Shown piece by piece: positions 13,101 to 25,887 of a stretch of DNA of 64,000 bases. Made by a program: the position numbers and the translations under genes. Position 1 is the stretch's first letter; every line of letters starts with the position of its first letter. Origin of the DNA: Rugalucina vietnamica (taxonomy: Eukaryota > Mollusca > Bivalvia > Lucinida > Lucinidae); assembly GCA_964017185.1 (NCBI GenBank), contig OZ024870.1:26807621-26871620 (forward strand), in the 5' to 3' direction. The notes beneath the pieces are model-generated. The model saw nothing but the letters and a program-made list of their open reading frames with translations. It was not told the DNA's origin and did no database searches.

Positions 13101-16100
13101 TTGAGCCATCGATGCTTCGTGCCAAGTTTCGTTGAAATCGGTCAACCGGTTCTGGAGAAGAAGATTTTTGAACGGTTTTTACCATATATGGGCATGGCGG
13201 CCATCTTGGTCATGTGACCTGGATTTTTTATATACATATTTGTTACCCCTTCCTATTGATGCTTCACATAAAATTTCGCTTTGATTGGCCAAGCGGTTTC
13301 AGAGGAGAAGATGTTTGAATATTATGGAGATATACATGTATATTGCCCCGGGGTGGGGGCGGATGAGCCCCTGGTGCCCAATTTTTTTCAGAATCATTAA
13401 TATTCAGTCCTACTGCTCATTTTCTGCAAGATTTTTCCTTTAAATGACAATTTAACAATTTTTCCCATTCAAATGCATTCGCGACCTATGTTGACCTTGC
13501 CGTAAAATAGGTCAAGGTCATCATAGGGTCATGATTTATATACACATTGTAGTGCTTGAGCCATTAATGCTTCATGCCAAGTTTGGTTGAAATCGGTCCA
13601 CTGGTTCCAGAGAAGAAGATTTTTGAAGGGTTTTTACCATATATGGGCATGGCGGCCATCTTGGTCATGTGACCTGGATTATTTATATATACATTGGTTC
13701 CCCCTTCCCATAGATGCTTCATGTAAAATTTGGCTTTGATTGGCCAAGCGGTTTCAGAGGAGAAGATCTTTGAAAATGGTGGACGACGGACGGACGACGG
13801 ACGGACGGACGACGGACGGACGGACGACGGAGCATGGGTATACTATAAGCTCACCTTGTGAGCCTGACGGCTCAGGTGAGCTAAAAAAGAATGAGGCGGC
13901 CCCCGTGGCCGAGTGGTTAAGGTCGCTGACTTCAGTGCTCTTGATCATTCGATCATCTCACCGCTGTGGGTTCGCGCCTCGCTCGGGGCACGAGTCACAT
14001 GTGGGACAAGCCAAGTTCTGCTTGCGGGTGTGTCAGGTGGTTTTTCCCCGGGTACTCCGGTTTTCGCCCCACCTACCGATTGATTGGTCTCGATATGAGT
14101 GAAAAAGCTTGAAAGGGACGTAAAACTGAATCCAAAAAAAAAAAAAAAATGTGCGACTTAAGACCAGGGCCTCTCACTGATATGCCTACAAAACCATTTG
14201 GTTAGCACCTTAAATTCACCCACCCCTTGCTCTATACCATTCACTCTAGAACTACTCAGAATGCGTACACGATAAAATATTGCTTTAGATTTTTACAGCA
14301 AACTTTCACCTATAAATGGCCAGGCATCATGTCTTGTGGCAAGCAGATACTACAACATAGCTTAAGCCCCTATCTCACTGGCATGCGACAACTGGAGACT
14401 AGTTCGCGACTAGTTTGCGACTATTTTGCGACAAAGATTAACAATATAAACACAACTTTCACGTTGCAATTTCATTGAATGAACATTTATGCGACAAAGT
14501 TGTGAATTTCGGTCTAATTTTGAACATATATCTCGCGATTGTCGCGTGATAGTCGCGCGACTGTCACACAACAGTCGTCAGACATTCGTGAGAGTGTCTC
14601 ACGACTTTCCCACGAATGTAGCTTATTTTTGTTTTCATTCGCACGACAGTCGCAAGACATTCGTGAGAGTGTTGCATTACGAATGTCGCTTAGTTTTATT
14701 TTCTCTCCAGATAGTCGCGAGGTGTTCGCATGTTTTCTCAAGACTGTCGTGCGACCGTCGTACGACACTCGCACGACATTCGTACGAGTGTCTCAAAAGT
14801 TTTGCATTGTAAATTCGCCAAAATTTCGCTGCGACAAGTTCGCGACACTCGCATGAACGTCGCACGACAGTCTTGCGAAATATTTTGGCAAAAAAATTCG
14901 CATAAAATTTTTAAACATGTTTAAACCCTTCACGACCAGTTCACGACTAGTTTGCGACACATGAAAATTCTCATGACACTCGCACGAATGTTGTGCGAAA
15001 GTCCATGACAAAATACACAAAACAGTCGTCAGAAATTCGCATGCCAGTGAGATACTAGCTTTAACAATAGCATGTAATTCATGTCAAAATACTTCACCAG
15101 TAGAGTAAATTTAGCCGCATCATGAGAAAACCAGATTTTTGCCTGGGCTACATGGGTAGTGCAATTCCTCTTCTTCCTAAATTTTGAGTTTCTAGCCATC
15201 TTCTGTAGCTGCACAGGCTGGTTTGTGTCAGACCGGGTCGGAAACCCCAAAGACCGGTTTTCTCATGTCGCGGCTCATCTACCACTACTCACTTGTAGGC
15301 TGTAGTGATACTGAAGGACTGTATATAGGCGTCCAATATAGGTCGGAACTGGTAGTATCTGCTATCTGCCACTAGGCCAATAATGTATACCTAGAATATA
15401 ACACAAGAAACATATTTTGCTAGAATATACAGGCAGCACACATACTGGTAGAAAAAAAACAACAAACTATGTTTCTCTGAGACAGTACTTGAGCATGCCT
15501 CTGTTCATGTTCATAGACATGTGAAAATATTATAAGAATAGGCAAAATTGGAGAAGATAAAAAAGGAGTGAAAGAAACGGGAACATATTGCATATACATA
15601 TATCCCCTGTGCATGGGGAAAAAACAACAACTAGAGATCAGCTGTGCTAGAGGGCAGACTGATAAAAATATGTGGCTTCACTTAATGGATAGTGTCATCT
15701 CCCTTGTTTCTTATTAATCTATAACATATAGCATTTAACACTTATACTCTTATATTGTTGATCAGAACAGATCAAGAACACATGGACAGGTTGTCTTGCT
15801 ATATGACTTATATATTACTTACGAGAGCATCGAAGACTAGATTATCGTACAGATCTGAGATCATGTTCTGCATCAGGATGTAAAACAGAGAGTCCAGCAG
15901 ATCTTGGAGAAACTGGAAACAAAAACATATATCACCAAATACATTGAGAACAAATGAGTTTTGACACTGAATGCTACTGTAAACATACTGTACTTTCTTC
16001 TGACCAGTTTTTGACATATGAATATTCTCAAGTAAAATAATAACTCTTGGGTCAATTTTCTTGCATAAAATTGCCTTATGATTAAATCACTCACCTTCTA

Positions 16101-19100
16101 AATCTGAGGTCATGGGTTCAATCCTAGGCTTTTCCAGTTTTTCGGATGAGACTTTAAACCAACAAGGTGGACAATCACGTGACTAAAATCAATGATTGTG
16201 TACTAGTATTTCGGACTGAACCAGCAAGCAAATCGGCCATAGTTTTCTTAAGGCTGAATGAAATTTCATGTGGTAAAGTGCACATACCCCGGAACGGTAC
16301 ACTCTAAACTGTTATTCAAAAGCTAGTTTCATGTGCGCTATATTTTAATAGATTACTCCGAGCAACTGGATTTATATTTTAACCCCGAGGTTGCTCAGGG
16401 TAATCTATTAAACTCCAGCGCGCATTAAGTTGACTGTTATGTAAGAGTTTAGAGGGTAGCATTACGGGGAATGTGCACTTTACCCCATGAAATTTCATTC
16501 AGTTTTAAGAAAACTAAGGCCGATTTGCTTACTGGCTATGTCCGAATACTTGTACACAAAAATCAATTTTAGTCACATGATTGTCAACCTTGAACCAAGG
16601 TCCCATTTTAATATGACCTTTGCTGTTGATGCGAACATCAACAGCAAATGATGTAAAACATGAAACAAACCATCCAACCAAAAAGCAGACAACAAATAGG
16701 AAGAAAATTCAAGCTAATAAACCAGAATATTACATAATATGAATGCCATATAAAAGAAAGAGCACATAAATCCTGTCTAACCTTTACAATTTCCTCCCCC
16801 TGAACTTTCATGAGATTTTCAAGATGTTTCTTCAGTGACGTTGTATCATTCAATATCTCCTGCCACTTCAACAGGCCAAGCAAATCAACTGAAATATACA
16901 GCATAATAAATACATTACACTGGTCCTTTTATTTCTACCATGTCACACACATAAATTAACTACTAGATACAATCTTGTCAACAAAAACACAAAATAACAA
17001 TTTTCTCCTATTGGGACTAAACTCAGAGCATCATAACTTTCTTTCCTCCACAAAGTATCTCATCGAAAAACAAAATCACTGTGTAAATAAGGCTGCCGGG
17101 GTATATATCTAGATACAAAAATAAGCACATAATTTAGTTCTTCTCGAAAGAAAAAATGCTCACCAACAATTTGTAATTTTATGGGAATCAGAGAAAAATG
17201 AGATGCAAATATTTTTCGTTCTTGTTTTCACATTATGAATGATTACCATTATGCGTAAGTTTTGTTGAACACACAAAGGTGGAGATCTTAAAGCTGTCCT
17301 TGAAGCTCAGTGAGTATGGCCCGCTGAAGAATGAAATCTTCGGAATCTTCGAGTGGGTACCAGTCATTACACTGTTGGAGAACTTTCCCGACCCTCCGAC
17401 GTCGGGACTCTCCAGCTCGCGCGTGGTTGACGGCAGGTCGAGGTAAGCGTGGAAGTGTTTGTCATCTTTCTTGTCAATCTGAAGTGATACAATTCATATT
17501 ATATGTCAGTCCATATCTTCACAGCATTAAAAGCAAACAAACATAAATGGCAAAAGACAAGATGCTATCAAAACAATTTACATTAAAATCTGTATCATAC
17601 TGGTGCAGTGGTAAATTAGTATACTGAAAATCAAAATCTTCAACCTCGTTATAATGCGCCTCATTATAATGCAGTTTTCATTATAACACGACCATGTCAT
17701 AGCTCCCAAATTGATTATTTTACATATATGTCTGTAGAAAGAAACCTCATTATAACATGGTTCACTTATGTCACCGTTTGTTTCTATGGACCCCAAAGAT
17801 AGCATTATAATGAGGCTGGCCTGTACTTGGTTCCACAGGGAAGGAAAGGCAGTAAGACCTTCTGTTTCACAATCACAAGGATACAGTATTCCACTTTTGG
17901 TGAGAGATGGAATGGTTGAAATTTTGTCATCGAAAACAAGTTTGCAAAAGCCTGCTAGATTCTTGTGTGGCATGCTTGCCTGATAAGTTTGTTAGCATAT
18001 ACTGTAACACATACACAAAATACTGCACGTTTTTTGAGAAAACAATGCCTGAAATGACATATGAGCCAAGACACAAGAAAACAGATCTTCAAAGTTTCCA
18101 ACCAGGTCCTACACCAACCGGCCTGTACAGTCACTAAAGAAGGCTAGACGCTTGAAATCATGGATTAAAGAAGGAAAAGGAAACAAAGCAAAAACAAAGG
18201 CACTGATAAGCTGTGTTATAAGTTACGTTTTTCTCGTGACAAGGCCCATATACAACATAATTCTAATTGGGCATGAATCTCATTCTTAATCGTCAGAGTT
18301 TATGGCGGAACCTTCTAAATTCGGGGCAATTCGAAATTCGGGGTAATTTATGTTTCTCACATTTTCTCTTTCTATGTGAAATGTTTTTAGAAGTTTTTAA
18401 CCCCAGTTGAAACATAAATGTTTGCCCTTTAAAATGGTATGTAAATTGTATCTGAACAACAATTTTGTAAAAGTCTGCAAGCATTTATATTCGAGCACCC
18501 ATTTTTTCAACAATGAAGAAAAGGAAATTCTTAATAAAATATAGTCCCTAAGATTAAACTTAACTCAAATACAAACCAGGCAGGAAAGATAATTTCAAGT
18601 AACATGAATACTTTGGGGATATCCAGCTCTACAAAATGCTGAAACTCTGGCTGTTCTAGCATCACTGGATAATTTTAATTTGAACTTTGTTTACCACTAC
18701 ACCGAATTTATAAAGGACTTTTGGTCAGGCTGAAAATCCTACCTGTGCCATTGTATTCAAGGATACTTATGTAACGGCATGAAAGTGATCAATTTCTCAT
18801 TTATGCATCAGTACAGCATATGTCAGTGCACATGTACAAGAAATGTTTTGAACCTCAGATTTAAGAGAGAGCTGCACTTTGCAACTAAACATTAACTACA
18901 CCGAATTTCGAAGGTACCATCATACAATGGAAGTTTACTTGCTGAACCAACAGACTATTACAGAAGTGAAAATACCCAACAAACCAGTTTGGATATCGAC
19001 CCGAGTACAAATGATTATGACACCAGGAAATGAGAAAACATGGCAGTGTGATCATATAAGATGACAAAATATGAACAAATACACTGTAGTTTATCTACAC

Positions 19101-22100
19101 CGGCACTTTTGGGTTTCGTCTTTCCGTCTGTGTCAACATAAAAATATTAAATTTTAGAATCTTGGCAAAATATATTTTAGTTGATAACGAATAAGAATAG
19201 CCACCAATCGTCACAGAAAGCATGAAGATTTGGTGAGGGAATGCTCTAAAACTTTTTAAAAATCTAAAACAGAATTGTACGGTTTTGTCGTAAACATTAA
19301 GTTTGACAATGATGAAAGCATGACTGACAAAACCATACATGTAAATTTTTTGTTTCTAAAAGTGTTGTAACATACAAAACAAAAAAAAAATGTGTTTTAC
19401 CAAACAGAGATGCTTGTTGGTTGAAAATGATCACAAACATACAGTCAGAGAGGACTTCCTAAGAAGTAATTCCCAAATATCAGAAAGGTTGCGTTTTGTC
19501 TCCTGTAACACCGTCGGAAGGACGAAACGAAAAGTACCGGTGTAGATATACTACAGTGAAATATTTGTCCATCTTTTACCCACAGAAAACAAATAAACAA
19601 CACATGTACATATGAGCCATCTCGTGGCAAAACCAACAATGTGGTTTTCAAACAGGTTCAACACAAACCAGGCCGTACAGTCACAGAAGCAGATTCGAAG
19701 CTTGAAATTTCGGATTTAAGTAGGAGAGGAATTGTACTATCAAAGGCGCTGATCTGCGTCTTTGTTTTCGCCTATGCAGTATGTTGGTTTTCCCATGAGG
19801 CGGCTCATATTGTGTATAATTGTATTTATACATTAATGAGTTTTGCTGTTTTGTATGATATTATTATTAATCTAGCAATACCAACATTTCTGGCTTCTTT
19901 TAGGTAGAAGTTAAGTTTGATTTGCACGTTCACTTGATGTCATGTCTTGACATAATATGCGTTTTTAGATTGCATTTAAGATCGCCGTCAAACCAGTGAG
20001 AGTATTCATTTGATTATATAAAAAGAGTTAGTATCGGCTAACTAAGACACTGAATTATAACAATTATTTGTGTAACTGAAAATGTGACACTCAACTGTGA
20101 TAGAAACAAAACTACACACACAGTGTAAATACCACAAGAACACAAATCATACGACAAAATAAAAACCTGTTAAAATCACTAACTTAATTCTGTCATAAAA
20201 CAATTAAAAAAAAATTGCAAGGAACTAAAAGATAAACAACTAATAATTATCATGAAAAATCCTAAAAATTTATGAGGATAATATCAAATTTGTACACAAA
20301 TACACATCCTTTTAGGTTACCATATTCCCCCTCAGGCTGCCCCCTCGTTTTTCAACACTACCCTCAGGACCTAGGGAATGTTACAGATGTTCCTTGTATA
20401 TAATTTGAGCCATGATGCGAGAAAACCAAGCTTCAGGATTTCCGACCAGTTCTGACACAAACTGGCCCGTGCAGCCACAGAAGACAGCTAGAAGCTTGAA
20501 ATTTTGGATTAAGGAAGAAAAGAAGTTGTTATATCCGTGTAGCTAAAACAAAGGCGCTGATCAGCTGTGCAGTTGCTGCACAGCTGATCGGCGCCTTTGT
20601 TTTCACATAGGCAAAAATTTGGTTTTCTCATAACACGGCTCATATACTATTAAACAATATGTAGAGACAATATAATAGGTTCAAAAATCCCAGATATGAG
20701 CCACCTCATGGAAAAACCAACAATCTGCATAGGCGAAAACAAAGACGCAGATCAGCTTCGCGGTAACCGCGAAGCTGATCAGCGCCTTTGTTTTCGCTAC
20801 TCGGATAGTACAATTCCTCTTCTTCTTAAATCCGAAATTTCAAGCTTCTAGCTCTTTTCTGTGCTTGTACAGGCCGGTTTGTGTCGGACCTGTTCGGAAA
20901 CCACATTGTTGGTTTTCCCACGAGGCGGCTCATATGTTTGGCACAAAACACAGCTGCTCTCTTTCCCATAGTAACCAAAGCAAACTCAAAATCACTCTAA
21001 AAGAAATAAAACGCCACAATATACAGATAAATAATCACAATAATAACCATGGTTAGAAACATTGACCAGATAAAGGGGTATATAGTGAGCATTTGGATTT
21101 ATTTTATTTTGTAATACTGTTCCGAAGTGTTCGCGAGGCCTTAATTTTCGCCAATATTCACAACTCTGCTGCCTCACAAAGTCAATGTTCTCATTGATAA
21201 AGAATCACTTCAAGCCATAAATACTACAGAATGCTTGTTCACGAATTTATGACCTCGCTAATACACCTCAACCTCTTTATAACACTATTGCTGGGGTCCA
21301 AGTCAGTTTCCGTGTTAACTATCCATTCAGTGATTCTGTGTTATAATGAGAGTAAAATGTATAGACATATATCAAAAACAGTCTAATTGGGGTCCAACAG
21401 TGATCAGTGTTACATCCAAAACTGTGTTGTAACGAACCGTGTTATAAAGAGGTTCAGGTGTATCTCAAAAATAGAAAATCCCCGAAATAAATGTCACATA
21501 TTGCAGTAATAACCTATGACTTTATTAACAACATATATACGGTATGTTCTCCCAGCAAAGTAGTAATTCTAATATGGCCGTTTTACATATTACTACACAA
21601 GAGTCGGTCAACATGTAATAAAGCTTGCTTTACAACAATTCTGAAAATCCATAATATCATAGGGAATTACGATGCATGTAGGGCGTTTCTGGGCAGAGCT
21701 ACAAGGCCAGTTTCATTACTTTTTCATCAACCCTCAAACTGATAACTGTTTTATTTCGTTCAAAACTCGCCTCCTTTATCTGGTCCATTACACAATATTG
21801 CTGGTTAGGGGCTACACTTGAAGCATATTTCACTCCGCAACTATACCTGTTTAGATTTGTTCCCATAATCAATCTGTAAAGTTCAAACAAAAACATGTAG
21901 CAGCCTTGTCAGATTCAGGCATTCGAAAAGGGAAATTTATGTAAAAATCTGAAAAAGGCTAGAAAATACTGTTTTTGGGTGTTAACAACATCAGTCCACT
22001 GGGTAAGAGTTTGTTTGTATCCAAGCCAACATTTTTTCAGTCATGTTGGGACTAAGCGACCACTTCCTGGGTATTAACCAGTATTCTGGAAAGTTTATGA

Positions 22101-25100
22101 GTCTTGCTAAAGGATGCAACACAGTGCCCCGAGTGGATACCAAGCCCAAGACCTCTTCATTCAGAATCGGATGCTCTACCATTATGCCACCGCGCTCCCC
22201 CTACAGGGTTAGAGTGCATAAAATTCTAGTGTAACCAATATGCAAGTGTCAAGTCATTGCACTGCTCTGAGAAGAAGTGCCGTGCAGCCCAGTAATTTCC
22301 ACAGTCGTGGAATACTCCTCAAACCTGAAGGCATAAGAAGTCAAATTTTTTTAGCGAGATATAGATATGTGAGCCACGTCATGAGAAAACCGGGTTTTCG
22401 CTTATGCGAAAACGCGAAAACAAAGACGCAGATTAGCTGTGATGTAATTGCACAGCTGATCAGCCCATTTGTTTTCGTTACAAGGATAGTACAATTCCTC
22501 CTATACTTCTACCCAAATTTTCAAGATTTTAGCCTTCTGTGTGTGTATAGGTCGACTTGTGTCGGACCTGGTGGGAAATCCCAAAGCCAGCTTTTTTCAT
22601 GTCACGGCTCATATAATCAGAGAAACAAAAATCTGTCTATAAATAAAACAAGCAGCGAGTATAAAAGTTTTGAAAGGAGATCACTACATACGGAATATCA
22701 TCCTATTTCTTTGCTAGATCTAATAATTACTGTGCAGGACTTTTTTTGTTATTTATAAAACTTTATCATCATTGTTATCATAAAATATTGCTCTTATAGC
22801 TATAGAATGGAGGGAATATCAAATTATTTAGGGGACACAAGTTGAAAGGCCCTAATAGGTCTACAATATGTCAAGGTGAATATATGCAATACAATAGCAT
22901 GATGTCTGGGTACTATTAGCATTCATATCAGCTAGTGTTTGGTTGTTGTTGTGTGTCACTTTGTATATCACACCGTCCAGCTTTTAGTCAATGGCTTCTA
23001 CATTAACCCATATATGTTAAATATATGACAAATGGACTTACCCATCATTATCATTTGGGTGCATCCACTTTTATTTTTAGTGGTGTTGGGAGTGATTTAA
23101 ACTTTTCTTTCCATTTTTCTATTTAATTTCTTTTAACAAACATTATAGCCCCAGATGGGATGCCATGTTTTGCGGCGTCACAACTGGGGCTACACTGTTT
23201 GCTTATGTCCAATACAAAGGAAAGTCCAATCTTACATTTATAAGTCATCTCATATTATCCTGGTGACATCCTGGGGATGTTTTATCTGACATTACATGGG
23301 GAAGGCACACAAATATACATCGGAGATTATATAACACATCTGTCTGATATTCATGAAGTTTTACATTACATTGGACAATCACAATTTTCAACATGGTGGG
23401 TATTAATCCTGTCACTGTGGGGTGGTGGTGGGATAGGTGAGGGGTTACCCATACTTGTCCATTAAAACGTGTGCCAACAATGGCAGAATCTATACAATAC
23501 ATATATTCATTTGGGGTGGCATATCTTTGTACATACGCTAAGAAATCATGTTTTATGGCTCCGCTGACCACGGCACCACAAAACAAAATATCTGACGATA
23601 TATCACACAAAATGAAAAGTTTTAATATAATTATCCCCTAAGTATATGTGTTTGTTTGTTTTTTTCATTGACATTGGTTTGTAGTGTGTGTTAAACTAGT
23701 GAAACAATGAAGCTAACAGGAAAACAATCAACAAGTACATCTGTAACATAGTGGCAGTCTGGTTAAACTGTGCAAGGGGATTGAAAAGTATTTAGCAGTT
23801 TTATTTCAGAGACATTTGAACCACGACGCAAGAAAACCAGTCTTTTGGGTTTCCGACCAGGTCCGACACAAACCAGTCACAGAAGAAGGCTACAAGCTTG
23901 AAATTTCAGATTTAAGAAGAAGACTAATTTTACTATCCGTGTAGCGAAAACAAAGGCCCTGATCAGCTTCCCAGTTACTGCGAAGCTGATCTGCGCCTTT
24001 GTTTTCGCCTATGCAAAAATCCGGTTTTCTAATGACGCGGCTCATTTTAAAGTTCCAATTTTTCCATGAATGACTGATTAGGAAAAGCAGTAGTTTATAT
24101 CAAGCAAAAGCAAGATATTATGACACTAAATACTCTTCAAACAAAATCAACTGTGTTGCAATACCATTGCTCCTGACTTTTTCTTGTGAGCTCCATGGGA
24201 GTGATTACCCCCTGATTCCTAGGGAGGAAACATTATCTAAAGTAAATTATGTACATTACCATAACTCCCTCTACTATTTTACAAGTCTGTTCTCAATAAA
24301 AAGTGAATAAAACAGCAAATTTTATCCTAAAAAAACCAGAGGACCAATGGTCCTGTAAACGCTCACCTGAGATCTGCTGCATATACCAATAAACATGTTT
24401 GAATATTATGGTATTTAACTCCAGTGCAGGGGCAGATGAAGCCCTTGGGCCATTTTCTTTTTTCAAAATCTTCAATATTCTGTCCATTTGCCAATTTCCT
24501 GCTGGCTTTTCCCTCCAAATGACATTTTAACAGTTTTCCCAATTCAAATGCATAGGCGACCCATGTTGACCTTGCCATAATCTTGGTCAAGGTCATCACA
24601 GGATCATGATTTATATATACATTGGAGTACTTTAGCCATCAATGCTTCCTTGAAATCAGTCTATTGGTTTCAGAGAAGATTTTTGATGGGTTTTTACCAT
24701 ATATGGGCATGGCGGCCATCTTTGTCATGTGACCTAGATTATTTATATACACATTGATTCCCCAATTCTATAGATGCTTCACATAAAATTTGGCTTTGAT
24801 TGGCCAAGCGATTTCAGAGGAGAAGAGGTTTGAATATTATGGAAATATACATGTATATTGCCCCGGGGTGGGGGCACATGAGCCCCTGGGGGCCAATTTT
24901 TTTCAGAATCATTAATATTCAGTCCTACTTCCCATTTCCTGCAAGACTTTCACTTTAAATTACATTTTAAAAGTTTTCCCCATTCAAATGCATTGGCGAC
25001 CTATGTTGACCTTGCCGTAAAATAGGTCAAGGTCATCAAAAGGTCATGAATTATAAACACATTGTAGTGCTTGAGCCATCGATGCTTCATGCCAAGTTTT

Positions 25101-25854
25101 GTTGAAATCGGTCCACCGGTTCTGGAGAAGAAGATTTTTGAAGGGTTTTTACCATATATGGGCATGGCGGCCATCTTGGTCATGTGACCTGGATTTTTTA
25201 TATACATATTTGTAACCCCTTCCTATTGATGCTTCACATAAAATTTGGCTTTGATTGGCCAAGTGGTTTCAGAGGAGAAGACGTTTGAATATTATGGAGA
25301 TATACATGTATATTGCCCCGGGGTGGGGGCACATGAGCCCCTGGGGTCCAATTTTTTTCAGAACCATTAATATTCAGTCCTACTGCCCATTTCCTGCAAG
25401 ACTTTCACTTCAAATGACATTTTAAAAGTTTTCCCCATTCAAATGCATTGGCGACCTATGTTGACCTTGCCGTAAAATAGGTCAAGGTCATCACAGGGTC
25501 ATGATTTATATATACATTGTAGTGCTTGAGCCATTAATGCTTCATGCCAAGTTTCGTTGAAATCGGTCCACCGGTTCTGGAGAAGAAGATTTTTGAAGGG
25601 TTTCTACCATATATGGGCATGGCGGCCATCTTGGTCATGTGACCTGGATTTCTTATATACACATTGGCTCCCCCTTTCTATTGATGCTTCATATAAAATA
25701 TGGCTTTGATTGGCCAAGCGGTTTCAGAGGAGAAGATCTTTGAAATTGTGAACGGACGACGGACGGACGGACGACGGATCATGGCCATCCTATAAGCTCA
25801 CCTTGTGAGCCTAACGGCTCAGGTGAGCTAAAAAAAAAAAAAAAAAAAAAAAAA

Positions 25855-25887
<33 letters not shown>

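Noticed and set aside
13894..13985. Possible tRNA gene
   Set aside because: A and B boxes are present, but no closed acceptor stem and the sequence continues into a body and poly-A, so it is a SINE head.
14489..14924. Several 60-107 residue frames on both strands
   Set aside because: All lie inside the CGAC/GTCG word element, where every frame is open because of the biased words.
17331..17546. Plus-strand frame over DOCK exon 19
   Set aside because: Shadow of the minus-strand exon, which has a matching family, phases and splice sites.
23245..23610. 121-residue minus-strand frame
   Set aside because: No family recognised, no splice-site support in line with DOCK, and the position is inside the large 17.5-27.4 kb intron. 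Probably chance.
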